Below, piece after piece: positions 15,809-25,161 of a stretch of 64,000 nucleotides of DNA. Origin of the DNA: Pontibacter deserti (GTDB lineage Bacteria; Bacteroidota; Bacteroidia; Cytophagales; Hymenobacteraceae); the NCBI RefSeq assembly GCF_023630255.1, contig NZ_JALPRS010000001.1:1364001-1428000 (forward strand). The letters run 5' to 3'. Below the pieces are notes generated by a model. It was not told the DNA's origin, did no database searches, and was given only the letters and a program-made list of their open reading frames with translations. Numbering within the stretch: position 1 is the stretch's first letter; each line of letters begins with the position of its first letter. Made by a program: the position numbers and the translations under genes.

Positions 15809-17461
15809 TTACTCTCCAGCTAATACCTGCCTTCTGCTCACAAAGTACCGCGTTACCGCAGGCACATCCAGCACCAGGCAAACTTTACCAGAACCAAGTA
15901 ATGTTACACCGCCATACAAATCAACAGCATCTAGGGGCTTGCTCAGTGGTTTAACCACTATGTCCTGCTGCCTGTATAGTTTATCTACAATTAAACCAAG
16001 TTTCCTGTTGTTGTAAGATACAATAATAATATTCTGCACCATGCCGTTTAACCGGGTCTTGTCACCCAGGTTCATGTCCTGCTCATTTACGTTCAGGAGC
16101 TCATGCAGGTAAACAACTGTTATTGTCTCACCTAAAATATCCGCTACCAATACACCACCTACTTCGTGCAGTTCATCTACTTCCAGGGCCACCACCTGTT
16201 CGGTATGTATAAGCGGAATCGCATAAAATATTTTGTCTACTTCAAAAAGAAGAGCACCTTTTACCGCTATCGAAGTTGGTAGCTGAAGTGTAAAGGTGGT
16301 ACCTTTTCCCTTTACAGATTCTATCCTGATTCTGCCGCCAATAGAATCTACCGCATTTTTTACTACATCGAGACCAACCCCTCTGCCAGAAAATTCGGTT
16401 ACTTCTTTAGCTAACGAGAAACCAGGTTCAAACAAATAAGAAAGTGCTTCAGTATCTGAAAGGTGCTCTACAGTACTGGCCGGTAACATATGTCTGTCTA
16501 CAATGGCTTTGCGTACCTGTAGCAGGTCTATACCTTTTCCATCATCTGTTAGCTGAATAATTACGTTTTCACGGTCGTTACGAGCTATCAGAGATAAATT
16601 TCCCTGGCGTGGCTTATTCTTTTTAATTCGGTTCTCTGGTTTTTCTATACCATGGGTAATGGCGTTACGAACCAGATGTAACAACGAGTCTGTGATGATC
16701 TGAAGTATATTCCTGTCGATTTGAATATCGTGGCCAGCTAGAGTTAGATCAACAGTCTTATTCTCGGCTGTGGCAATATCACGAACAATTCTTGGGAATT
16801 TATTGAAAAGTGAGCCTATACTTACCAGGCGCGCATCCATGATGCTGTACTGCAGATCTTCCGTAATTCGGTTCAGGTGAGAACTTACGTTTTTAAGCTC
16901 ATCATTTTCCAGTTCACGGCTGATGGATACAATACGGTCGCGGTCAATTACCAGCTCCCCTACCAGGTTAAGCAAATGGTCCAGCTTTTTAATCTGGATA
17001 TAAACCAGCTCAGACAGAGACAGGTTTTTTGAAGTGTTGTATCGTTGAACTTTAGCTAGCTCGATTGTACTATCCGAGAGGTTGTCAACTATAATGTCGA
17101 GGTTACGGAGCAGTACCGGATCAGGATCGCCATAGTTCTCATTATCGATGTTATGGATCAACTCACCCAGTAAGTCTATACCTTCAAACAAAACAGTTAC
17201 CACTTCATCGCTGAAGCTGAGCTCTTTGTTACGGATAAGGCTGAAAGCTGTCTCTAATTTGTGTGATACATCGGAGATCTTCAGGTACCCGATAGCTTTT
17301 GCGTTAGCTTTCAGGTTATGGAGTAAACGGAATATCTCCGCCAGGATCTGATCATCCTGCGGTCGTTTTTCCAGATCGCTGATATGCCTGTTAAGAGCAT
17401 CAAAATACTCCAGCGCCTCTGCAATAAATATTTCTTTATATTCCTGTTCTCTCGATTTCAT
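15809..17461 (-). CDS. cheA: Chemotaxis histidine kinase CheA
   Basis: 550 residues. N-terminal HPt domain with H48 in LLHNLKANAKAIG (the usual HxxKG has become HNLKAN). The P2 CheY-docking domain is absent or very short. A dimerisation helix hairpin follows (about 150-230), then an HATPase with N-box LVRNAITHGIE, G1 TDDGKGID and G2 GRGVGLDVV, and a C-terminal CheW-like domain. It overlaps cheB by 4 nt (ATGA). Shorter than typical CheA (about 650) because of the missing P2. Soluble; it would phosphorylate CheY of this cluster. Confidence 0.93.
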   Translation of the reverse strand: MKSREQEYKEIFIAEALEYFDALNRHISDLEKRPQDDQILAEIFRLLHNLKANAKAIGYLKISDVSHKLETAFSLIRNKELSFSDEVVTVLFEGIDLLGELIHNIDNENYGDPDPVLLRNLDIIVDNLSDSTIELAKVQRYNTSKNLSLSELVYIQIKKLDHLLNLVGELVIDRDRIVSISRELENDELKNVSSHLNRITEDLQYSIMDARLVSIGSLFNKFPRIVRDIATAENKTVDLTLAGHDIQIDRNILQIITDSLLHLVRNAITHGIEKPENRIKKNKPRQGNLSLIARNDRENVIIQLTDDGKGIDLLQVRKAIVDRHMLPASTVEHLSDTEALSYLFEPGFSLAKEVTEFSGRGVGLDVVKNAVDSIGGRIRIESVKGKGTTFTLQLPTSIAVKGALLFEVDKIFYAIPLIHTEQVVALEVDELHEVGGVLVADILGETITVVYLHELLNVNEQDMNLGDKTRLNGMVQNIIIVSYNNRKLGLIVDKLYRQQDIVVKPLSKPLDAVDLYGGVTLLGSGKVCLVLDVPAVTRYFVSRRQVLAGE

Positions 17462-18570
17462 ATCGTGTCGCCGGCAACGCCGACGGTGTTTTGACTTGCC
17501 ACATAACTGTTTATGAAATGTGGTATTTCAGATAGTGGCAAAACATGTTGCGTTACACCACTTTCTATTACAGACTTAGCCATTCCAAAAATATCTGAAG
17601 AAGCTTCATCCTGGGCAATAACCAATCCGCCCCTTTTATAAATGGTTGTGGCACCAGCAGTACCATCCTTTCCCATTCCGGTTAATATTACACCAAGCAC
17701 CCTTTTCACATTACTGTTCGCTACCGACTGCATCAACAGGTCAATAGAGGGCTGGTCAAAATTTTCAGCAACGTCATCCGAAAAACTGATCTTATAACCT
17801 TCAGTATTCCCGATGATTGACTGTATTTCCATGTTCCGCCCGCCTGGCGCAACTATCAATTTATTGGGTTTTAGTATCGCACCTTGTCTGCCTTCACGCA
17901 CTTTTAGCCTTGTATGGTTTTGTAAGCGCTCAGCCAAAGACTTTGTAAAACCAGAAGGCAAATGCACTGCTACCAATACAGCTGCATTCAGGTCATTATC
18001 TAACTGCTTTACTATAAACTCAATGGCCTTTGTACCACCTGTAGATGCACCTATAACTATAACTGTATCTACCAGAGGCTTTGGTGTTATAGTTTCGGCA
18101 GACAAATTTTCTACCTGATCCTTCAGTTGAGCCAGTCTGCGGTGCACGTCCCAATTTATTGTTTGCCTTACTGCCCTGATTTTAAAAGCAAGTTCAGCGG
18201 CTATACTTCTGTAATCCGGGAAACGCTTTTGTTCGGGTTTCAGTACAATGGCATAAACGCCTAGTGCTGTTACTTCCTGTACAAATTCCAGTGTTAGCTG
18301 CTCACGTTTTACAAGCAAAACAATTGGTGTAGGTGCTTCACTGAAAATGCGCTTCAAAGTAAAAAAACTTTTATTCTGAGGCAGATCACAGTTAACAAGT
18401 ACTACGTGCGGCTCATTTTCCTTCAGAGTTTTAAGTAATTCGTCACCGTCTTTTGCAAAACCAGCAACAAAAATATCTTTCTCCTCATTCAGGGTCGACT
18501 CCAGCACCAGCCGGGTATGACTCGACTGGGCTGCAATCAATACTCTAATCTCTTTTGCTGAATGCAGCAT
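17458..18570 (-). CDS. cheB: CheB methylesterase with degenerate receiver domain
   Basis: 370 residues. The C-terminal methylesterase/deamidase domain is intact: S176 in IGASTGG, H203 in VAVHLPSGF, D302 in TGMGKDGTAG. The N-terminal receiver fold (1-120) has lost its chemistry. The acidic pair after strand 1 is AQ (14-15, LIAAQSS), and the phospho-acceptor position is asparagine (N60 in VLVNCDLP), although the lysine near strand 5 (VLKPEQ) remains. Phosphorylation control is therefore unlikely unless D62 substitutes. 4-nt overlap with cheA. No cheR methyltransferase is in the cluster. Confidence 0.92.
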   Translation of the reverse strand: MLHSAKEIRVLIAAQSSHTRLVLESTLNEEKDIFVAGFAKDGDELLKTLKENEPHVVLVNCDLPQNKSFFTLKRIFSEAPTPIVLLVKREQLTLEFVQEVTALGVYAIVLKPEQKRFPDYRSIAAELAFKIRAVRQTINWDVHRRLAQLKDQVENLSAETITPKPLVDTVIVIGASTGGTKAIEFIVKQLDNDLNAAVLVAVHLPSGFTKSLAERLQNHTRLKVREGRQGAILKPNKLIVAPGGRNMEIQSIIGNTEGYKISFSDDVAENFDQPSIDLLMQSVANSNVKRVLGVILTGMGKDGTAGATTIYKRGGLVIAQDEASSDIFGMAKSVIESGVTQHVLPLSEIPHFINSYVASQNTVGVAGDTI

Positions 18571-18603
18571 AAATTGTAAAAGGACCTAAGCAGCTAAAAG
18601 AAT

Positions 18604-18969
18604 TTATTCTTCTTTCAGTGCCTGGCTAACTACTTCTAAAACTTTTTCTTCAGAGAACGGCTTCACAATGTAAGAAAGAGCACCATATTCCAGCGCTTCA
18701 TTCACGATCACTTCCTGACCTACGGCACTAACTATAACAACTTTCATGTCCGGCTGATCAGCTTTTATGCCTTTCAGTACATCCAGACCAGTATTATCCG
18801 GCAAAATAACATCCAGTGTAACCAGATCAGGTTTTGTTTCCTTTGCCAGTTCCAGGGCTGTTTGTCCGTTTGGTGCTTCGCCTACAATTTCGTAGCCTGC
18901 GTCCGTCAGCATGTTCTTTAACATGGTGCGCATGTAGAAAGAATCATCTACAATTAATATTCTCTTCAT
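18604..18969 (-). CDS. cheY: Single-domain response regulator CheY
   Basis: 121 residues, a complete receiver: acidic pair in LIVDDSFYM (D8, D9), phospho-acceptor D53 in VTLDVILPDNTG, S/T switch in VIVSAVGQ, and the lysine in YIVKPFSEEK. No output domain. Likely phospho-acceptor from the CheA of this cluster. Because no flagellar genes occur here and gliding genes do, the target may be the gliding or type IX machinery or another process; that is inference. Confidence 0.92.
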   Translation of the reverse strand: MKRILIVDDSFYMRTMLKNMLTDAGYEIVGEAPNGQTALELAKETKPDLVTLDVILPDNTGLDVLKGIKADQPDMKVVIVSAVGQEVIVNEALEYGALSYIVKPFSEEKVLEVVSQALKEE

Positions 18970-18991
18970 AATTTCTGTAGTTGCTTATGTC

Positions 18992-19558
18992 TTAGTTTGA
19001 TAACTGCTTCACTTCGTCACTGGAAAGTATCTTATACATGTCCAGCACAATAATCAACCGGTTATCTACTTTCGCTATACCTTCAATATAATTTTCCTGC
19101 ACGGCTATATCCTGCAGGAAAGAAGGTGTTTTATCAATTTTTGAAACGGCTAAGTTAAGTGACTGTGGTACTTCCTTCACTACCACACCAATGCTGTAAT
19201 CTTTAGCTTCAATCACTAAAGTATAAGTAACATTGCTGTCAGTAGCTGAATTATCCGGACGTATACCAAAACGCTCTTCCAGATCCATGATGGCTATAAT
19301 ATCACCCCGGATGTTGGCTACCCCTTTCACAAAGTCAGGTGTGCGGGGCATGTGCGTTATACTTGGCGTTACAGTAACTTCCTTAACCTGCTCTATTTTA
19401 ATGCCATAAAATTCTGCTCCAAGCTTAAAAACGATCAGATGCAGCAGCGGCTCATTTACATTTACCTTCGCTGCTTCTTCCGTTTCTTTGCCGTTAACAG
19501 CAATAGCATCTTGTGCAGGCACTGCATTATCCAGTGCCTTCTCTTTTTTAGTCGGCAT
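18992..19558 (-). CDS. cheW: Chemotaxis coupling protein CheW
   Basis: 188 residues. The CheW SH3-like fold starts at about residue 35 (HLIVFKLGAEFYGIKIEQVKEVTVTPSITHMPRTPDFVKGVANIRGDIIAIMDLEERFG in sequence) with the typical RGxIIxxxDL element, and ends VDNRLIIVLDMYKIL. A 35-residue polar N-terminal extension makes it longer than E. coli CheW (167). It links the receptor to CheA; the gene is 7 nt downstream of the receptor gene. Confidence 0.92.
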   Translation of the reverse strand: MPTKKEKALDNAVPAQDAIAVNGKETEEAAKVNVNEPLLHLIVFKLGAEFYGIKIEQVKEVTVTPSITHMPRTPDFVKGVANIRGDIIAIMDLEERFGIRPDNSATDSNVTYTLVIEAKDYSIGVVVKEVPQSLNLAVSKIDKTPSFLQDIAVQENYIEGIAKVDNRLIIVLDMYKILSSDEVKQLSN

Positions 19559-19565
19559 AATTGGT

Positions 19566-22500
19566 TTAATTGCTGTTACCTAATCTGTTACTTCTGCCTG
19601 TAATCTGTGTTCTCGCAGCAGTACGCTTCATCGAACCATTATTATTGGCAGGTATAGAAGTCATACGCTTTGGTTTGTTATGGTTAAAGATGATGTTACC
19701 ATCTATCAGCTTGAAGGCAGAGATACTGATCTGCAGATCGGCTGCAATGTCGTTCAGGTTCTGAGACGATGAAGTAAGTTCCTGCATCGAAGTTGAAAGC
19801 TGCTTGGCTGTACTTGCTACCTGCTGTGTACCAGAGGCTGTCTGTTCAGCAATTGCTACCACTTCTTCCACATACTTCACTACGTCTCCGATGGATGATT
19901 TCTGAACTTCCGTAGCCGTTAAGATATCCTGTGCAGTACGAAGCGTTTCACCACTTGATGCAGCAATATTTTTAAAGGCGCTGGATGCTTCAAATGTTGC
20001 ATTCTTTCCTTTTAATACGCGGCCTTCCATGGTCGAGATCGCTGTTGCAGCAGAGGCTGTATCTTTCTTCACGTCTTCTACCAGTGTAGCAATCTCACTT
20101 GCAGACTTACGTGAACCTTCCGCCAGCTTTCTGATCTCTTCAGCTACCACCGCAAAACCACGTCCTGCTTCACCTGCTCTGGCCGCCTCAATGGCAGCGT
20201 TAAGTGCAAGTAGGTTAGTTTGTGCGGCAATGTCTGTGATCACACCAAGTGACTTTGATATCTCCTGAGAACGAGTACTTAATACTTCAATCGTTTTAGC
20301 AGTAAGCGCCGCAGAGCTTGAAATCTCTTCCATGTTCTTCACCACTTCCGCAACTGTCTTTAGACCAATCTGAGAGCTTTCCTCACCAAGTAATGCTGTT
20401 TTGTTCACTACTTCGGCACGGTTGGCAGTCTCTTTAGTACCTTTCATGATCTCTTCGATCAGTTTAAAGGCCTGGTCTGTTTTTAACGCTTGGTTCTGTG
20501 CACCTTCTGCCATTTGCTGCATTGCTAAGGCCACATCCAGTGTCACTTTGTTCATGTCCAGACCTTTGGTAGCCATTTCTTCAGAAGAAGAACCTACTAC
20601 TAAAGATGAGTCGTTGATTTCACCTAGTAACGCATTCAGGTTATCAACCGCCAGGTTAAGCGCATTCGCCATATCCTGGATATCACCGGCAGTCTGTATC
20701 TCAGCTTTCTGAGTCAAATCACCTTCAGAGATCGCACGTACTACACGAGATACTTCCAGTACCGGCGTTACGATTGATTCTAACAGGTCATTTAGTGTAT
20801 CAACAAGCTCTTTCCAGCTGCCACCCACACCAAGTACAGTTGCACGCTCAGTAAGTTTACCTTCCACACCCGCAACTCTTGCCACACGAGATACCTCACC
20901 GGCTAGTCTGTTCAGGTCAACCACCATGGTATTGATTGTTTCAGCTAGTTCTGCAACTTCACCACGGGCTTCTAAGCTTAATTTCTGGGTTAGGTCACCT
21001 TTTGATACTGCTGTTACTACTTTTACGATGCCTCGTACCTGTGTTGTAAGGTTAGAAGCCATGGTATTCACATTGTCGGTAAGATCTTTCCAGGTACCGG
21101 CAACACCAATAACTCTCGCCTGGCCTCCTAGTTTACCTTCTGTACCTACTTCACGTGCCACACGAGTTACCTCACTGGCAAATGAACCAAGCTGATCCAC
21201 CATTATATTGATCACGTCTTTGATCTGCAGGATCTCTCCACGCACATCCACCGTGATTTTCTGAGTTAAGTCGCCACTTGCAATAGCAGTTGCCACTTTA
21301 GATACGTCACGTAACTGAACAGTAAGGTTACCGGCCATCGCATTTACGTTATCTGTCAGTTCTTTCCAGGTTCCGCCTACGTTTGGCACTACTGCCTGAC
21401 CACCCAGTTTACCTTCTGTACCTACTTCAAGCGCTACACGGGTTACCTCACCGGCAAATATGTTCAGGGAATCTACCATCTGGTTGATGTTCTCTTTAAG
21501 TAAGAGCATCTCCCCTTTTACATCCACCGTAATTTTTTGAGTTAAGTCACCTTTCGCAACCGCTGTAGATACGTTGGCAATGTCACGCACCTGCTGGGTA
21601 AGGTTGGCAGCCATGGTGTTCACATGGTCAGTTAAGTCTTTCCAAACACCAGCCACGTTAGGTACTATAGCCTGTCCGCCTAGTTTACCTTCCGTACCCA
21701 CTTCACGAGCCACGCGGGTTACCTCATCTGCGAAGATGTTCAGCGAGTCCACCATCTGGTTAAGGTTACCTTTCAGGTCAGCAAGCTCGCCTTTTACATT
21801 AACTGTGATCTTCTGGCTCAGGTCACCTTTTGCCACCGCAGTCGCAACATTTGCAATGTCACGCACCTGGCTTGTAAGGTTTGAAGCCATGTAGTTTACG
21901 TTGTCGGTAAGGTCTTTCCATACACCACCAACGTTCGGTACATTTGCTTGGCCACCCAGTATACCTTCAGTGCCTACCTCACGTGCCACACGCGATACTT
22001 CCGCGCCAAACACATTCAGTCGGTCCACCATTTCATTCAATATATCCTTCAGGTCACCCAGCTCACCTTTCACATCCACAGAAACTTTCTGAGTTAAGTC
22101 ACCTTTCGCAACCGCGGTTGCTACGTTGGCGATATCTCGTACCTGAAGTGTTAAGTTAGAAGCCATCAGGTTTACATTCTCTGTAAGCTCCTTCCAGGTT
22201 CCTTCTACTTTCGGCACATTTGCCTGGCCACCCAGTTTTCCTTCTGTACCTACTTCTCTCGCCACACGAGTTACCTCACCAGCGAAAATGTTCAGGGAAT
22301 CCACCATCTGGTTGATGTTCTCTTTCAGGTCGGCCATCTCACCTTTCACGTTTACCGTGATCTTCTGAGTTAAGTCGCCTTTTGCAACCGCTGTAGATAC
22401 GTTGGCAATGTCACGCACCTGAGAAGTCAGGTTGCTGGCCATTGTGTTCACGTTATCAGTCAGTTCTTTCCATACACCACCTACATTAGGCACTTTGGCT

Positions 22501-23525
22501 TGTCCGCCCAGTTTACCTTCTGTACCCACTTCACGTGCCACACGGGTTACCTCGTCTGCGAAGATGTTCAGTGAGTCCACCATCTGGTTCATGTTGTCCT
22601 TCAGCTGGGCAAATTCACCGCGAACATCCACCGAAATTTTCTGAGCAAGGTTACCTTTTGCCACGGCAGTTGCCACGTTCGAGATATCTCGTACCTGCAA
22701 GGTCAGGTTGGCAGCCATGGTATTCACATTATCGGTAAGGTCTTTCCATACACCGGCTACGTTTGGTACCGAAGCCTGGCCTCCTAGTTTACCTTCTGTA
22801 CCCACTTCAAGTGCCACACGGGTTACCTCACCGGCGAACAGGTTCAGGTTATCGATGGTACGGTTTATAGTTTCGGCCATCACCTTAAAGTCACCTGATA
22901 CCGGGATCTGGAATGTTTCATCCAGGTTACCGCGCGAGATGTTTTTAAGTACTTTACCTACTTCTAGTACCGGTACCGCAATCGAATCCACAAGACCGTT
23001 GATGTTGTTGATCATGTCCTTCCAGAAACCGGAAGCGTTCTCAGCAGAAGCACGGGCTTTCAGGTTACCCTCCACACCGGCTACTTTCGAGATACGTGAC
23101 ACCTCGCCACCCACACCACCGATCATTTCCACCATCGAGTTGTAAGCTTCTGCTATCTCGGCAAAAATGTCGTTATTCTGTTTGGTAAGTCGAACTGAGA
23201 TATCACCTTTTTTAAAGGCATCCAGCGCGTATAGTACCTTATAAAGCTGTTCGTTAATATAGTCAGGGCTCTGCAGCAATTTTTCATCAGTGATTCTGAT
23301 GTCTCCACCGTTAGAACCATTGATAGGTTTTTTGGTTGGAGTGGCAGGTTTTTCAGCCGGCGCTCCATCAACTGCTATAGTTGCGCCCGGAGCATCAGCT
23401 ATTGCTGTAGAAGTAGCTTTTTTGTTACCGTTCCCTTCTTTAGGAACAGGAGTTTTAGCTGTACTGCCTTCCACATCACTGATGAGCTTGTCTTTGCTCA
23501 ACTTCAAGTTTTTACCTAAGGCCAT
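19566..23525 (-). CDS. Soluble poly-HAMP methyl-accepting chemotaxis protein
   Basis: 1319 residues with no transmembrane segment or signal peptide, hence cytoplasmic. Residues 1-75 are low-complexity and basic/Pro-Ala rich ([14 protein letters not shown] start). From about 80 to 900 nine tandem 92-residue units, each with [27 protein letters not shown] and [10 protein letters not shown] type motifs, form poly-HAMP coiled coils as in group III hybrid kinases. After a linker, the C-terminal MCP signalling hairpin has its tip [20 protein letters not shown] near residue 1100. The final 40 residues are basic. There is no recognisable ligand domain, so the HAMP array itself or the N-terminus may sense. 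First of the che genes, preceded by parA. Confidence 0.93.
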   Translation of the reverse strand: MALGKNLKLSKDKLISDVEGSTAKTPVPKEGNGNKKATSTAIADAPGATIAVDGAPAEKPATPTKKPINGSNGGDIRITDEKLLQSPDYINEQLYKVLYALDAFKKGDISVRLTKQNNDIFAEIAEAYNSMVEMIGGVGGEVSRISKVAGVEGNLKARASAENASGFWKDMINNINGLVDSIAVPVLEVGKVLKNISRGNLDETFQIPVSGDFKVMAETINRTIDNLNLFAGEVTRVALEVGTEGKLGGQASVPNVAGVWKDLTDNVNTMAANLTLQVRDISNVATAVAKGNLAQKISVDVRGEFAQLKDNMNQMVDSLNIFADEVTRVAREVGTEGKLGGQAKVPNVGGVWKELTDNVNTMASNLTSQVRDIANVSTAVAKGDLTQKITVNVKGEMADLKENINQMVDSLNIFAGEVTRVAREVGTEGKLGGQANVPKVEGTWKELTENVNLMASNLTLQVRDIANVATAVAKGDLTQKVSVDVKGELGDLKDILNEMVDRLNVFGAEVSRVAREVGTEGILGGQANVPNVGGVWKDLTDNVNYMASNLTSQVRDIANVATAVAKGDLSQKITVNVKGELADLKGNLNQMVDSLNIFADEVTRVAREVGTEGKLGGQAIVPNVAGVWKDLTDHVNTMAANLTQQVRDIANVSTAVAKGDLTQKITVDVKGEMLLLKENINQMVDSLNIFAGEVTRVALEVGTEGKLGGQAVVPNVGGTWKELTDNVNAMAGNLTVQLRDVSKVATAIASGDLTQKITVDVRGEILQIKDVINIMVDQLGSFASEVTRVAREVGTEGKLGGQARVIGVAGTWKDLTDNVNTMASNLTTQVRGIVKVVTAVSKGDLTQKLSLEARGEVAELAETINTMVVDLNRLAGEVSRVARVAGVEGKLTERATVLGVGGSWKELVDTLNDLLESIVTPVLEVSRVVRAISEGDLTQKAEIQTAGDIQDMANALNLAVDNLNALLGEINDSSLVVGSSSEEMATKGLDMNKVTLDVALAMQQMAEGAQNQALKTDQAFKLIEEIMKGTKETANRAEVVNKTALLGEESSQIGLKTVAEVVKNMEEISSSAALTAKTIEVLSTRSQEISKSLGVITDIAAQTNLLALNAAIEAARAGEAGRGFAVVAEEIRKLAEGSRKSASEIATLVEDVKKDTASAATAISTMEGRVLKGKNATFEASSAFKNIAASSGETLRTAQDILTATEVQKSSIGDVVKYVEEVVAIAEQTASGTQQVASTAKQLSTSMQELTSSSQNLNDIAADLQISISAFKLIDGNIIFNHNKPKRMTSIPANNNGSMKRTAARTQITGRSNRLGNSN
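20855..23115 (-). repeat. Nine in-frame 276-bp tandem units (poly-HAMP coding repeats)
   Basis: The same word (plus-strand GTTTACC and close variants) recurs at 20855, 21131, 21407, 21683, 21959, 22235, 22511, 22787 and 23063, exactly 276 bp (92 codons) apart with no insertion or deletion. The middle seven units are very similar at the DNA level; the two outer ones have diverged. Confidence 0.95.
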
Positions 23526-23665
23526 ATGTGTTTAGTTGAATTGCTTTTTGAATTGTACTGAAAAGGCCAAAATCTCCTTTTCTTACTCCCTTATAAAAAG
23601 AGCAATTTATGCAACGCAAATTAATCAAATTTAATGGTTTGTTCAAATTTGGTAAATGATAGTAT

Positions 23666-24412
23666 TTACCTTGTAATAAATTCCTCCGCAAGAGCCATAT
23701 AATCTTTTGCACCTTTCGATGCAGCATCATATTCCATTATACTTCGCCCAAACGAAGGTGCTTCGGCAAGTTTAACATTAAGGCGTATGCTTTGTTTAAA
23801 AATATGCTCCTTTACGTTCTGCTGCAGATATTCTAATACTTCCTGACTCAGCTTTCTGCGCACATCAAACATCACCACTACGATACCTTTTATTTTAAGT
23901 TTCGGATTGAACGCTTTTTTTATTTTTTCTACTGTATTCAGTATCTGATCGAGCCCCTGTAAAGTGAGCACTTCCATTTGTAGTGGGATCAGAACTTCGT
24001 CGGAAGCAGTTAGTGCATTAAGTGTTAGCACTGATAAAGAAGGCGGACAATCTATAAGTATGTAGTCAAACCCTTTCAGATCTTTCAGCATCGTTTGCAG
24101 AAACTTCTCGCGTTCCGGTTGCGACACAAGCGATATCTCAATATCTACCAGTTCGTTAGAACCAGGCGCGATCCAAAGACCATCTTTTTCAACCAGCACA
24201 TCCTGCAAACTGGTATTACCCAGGAATGCATCAGCTAAAGTTGCCTTAGGTTCTGTAACAGCAAGCGAGTAAGATAGATTCCCTTGCGGATCTAAATCTA
24301 ATAATAAAACACGTTTGCCTAATTTACTTAAAGCACTCCCTAAATTTATTGTGGTGGTGGTTTTACCTGTACCGCCTTTCTGATTGATGACGGCTACTGT
24401 GGTTGTTGCCAT
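23666..24412 (-). CDS. ParA/Soj-family ATPase, probably positioning the chemosensory array
   Basis: 248 residues, deviant Walker A KGGTGKTTTTINLG at the N-terminus, Walker A' LLLDLDPQGN, Walker B YILIDCPPS, and the basic DNA-binding C-terminal region. ParA ATPases dimerise on ATP and bind DNA non-specifically. No parB gene or parS-like sites adjoin it; instead it directly precedes the soluble receptor (140 nt) in the same orientation. Rhodobacter PpfA and Vibrio ParC are ParA homologues that place chemoreceptor clusters. By analogy this one may distribute the cytoplasmic array. A role in chromosome partition with a distant parB cannot be excluded. Confidence 0.88.
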   Translation of the reverse strand: MATTTVAVINQKGGTGKTTTTINLGSALSKLGKRVLLLDLDPQGNLSYSLAVTEPKATLADAFLGNTSLQDVLVEKDGLWIAPGSNELVDIEISLVSQPEREKFLQTMLKDLKGFDYILIDCPPSLSVLTLNALTASDEVLIPLQMEVLTLQGLDQILNTVEKIKKAFNPKLKIKGIVVVMFDVRRKLSQEVLEYLQQNVKEHIFKQSIRLNVKLAEAPSFGRSIMEYDAASKGAKDYMALAEEFITR

Positions 24413-24498
24413 TTTATAGTTGCGTTGATGTAAGGTCAGTTATTTAACTGCAGCCACTAAACTAAGTATAAAAACAACCTAAGACAAAAAGATTGTAT

Positions 24499-24993
24499 TT
24501 AAACACTTTGTTGCAGGTTCATCTTTTCCAGTTCACCTGTTCTTACATAGATATCCTGCCATTGCTCCAGATCAAGTGCAACAGCAGCTACCTGCGCAGG
24601 CACCAGGTAGGGTAAACTCCTGTTTACCAGATTTCTGAGTAGTTGTGTAAGTGCAGGGTTATGAGATACAAGTACAATTTTTTTTACATGTGCAGGCAAC
24701 TGGCTTATACTTTTAAGCAGCTGTGCTTCTTTAGGGTTATAAATTTCCGGATCGTAGGTAATATTGTCCTGCTCAAAGTATAAACGACTGGCTACAATAC
24801 GGGCAGTGTCGCTGGCGCGCTTTGCGGGGCTGGCCAAAATAGCATCTGCTTTCTGGTAGTATTCTCTAATCCATTTGCCCAATTCGTGAGCCTGCCGTAT
24901 ACCTTCAGGAGTAAGCTCCCGCTCAAAATCTGGCTGCAGCGGATAAGGATCAAAAGTTTCTGCGTGGCGGCAGATCAGTAAATGTCGTTGCAT
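24499..24993 (-). CDS. sixA: SixA-like phosphohistidine phosphatase (histidine phosphatase superfamily)
   Basis: 164 residues with the RHG-type motif CRHAET (R9, H10), ELTPEGIRQAHELG, SPAKRASDTA with the second arginine, and LVSHNP near 108-112 with the second histidine. SixA removes phosphate from histidine of HPt domains. It lies 86 nt upstream of parA on the same strand, next to a cluster with an HPt-bearing CheA, so that HPt is a plausible substrate. A generic small-molecule phosphatase remains possible. Confidence 0.85.
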   Translation of the reverse strand: MQRHLLICRHAETFDPYPLQPDFERELTPEGIRQAHELGKWIREYYQKADAILASPAKRASDTARIVASRLYFEQDNITYDPEIYNPKEAQLLKSISQLPAHVKKIVLVSHNPALTQLLRNLVNRSLPYLVPAQVAAVALDLEQWQDIYVRTGELEKMNLQQSV

Positions 24994-25093
24994 AAGTTTT
25001 GCAGATATAGCCGTATAGTTGCTAAAAGGTATAAAACTGTTTGCTATAGCAGGGTAATTTAAGCACTATTAAACCTATGTTATATGGTAGAGG

Positions 25094-25125
25094 TTGTATT
25101 TGTAAGAAAAAAAATATGAACTTTG
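25094..25125 (+). promoter_or_regulatory. Candidate promoter of topA
   Basis: TTG (25094-25096), 21 nt, GAACTTTG (25118-25125), one mismatch from TAnnTTTG. It predicts a start near 25131 and a leader of about 30 nt. Confidence 0.45.
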
Positions 25126-25161
25126 GGCAAAATAGAGCCTGAAAGGTTTTAAAAATAGAGG

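Noticed and set aside
20855-23115. CRISPR or satellite DNA
   Set aside because: The period is in frame and encodes conserved HAMP units.
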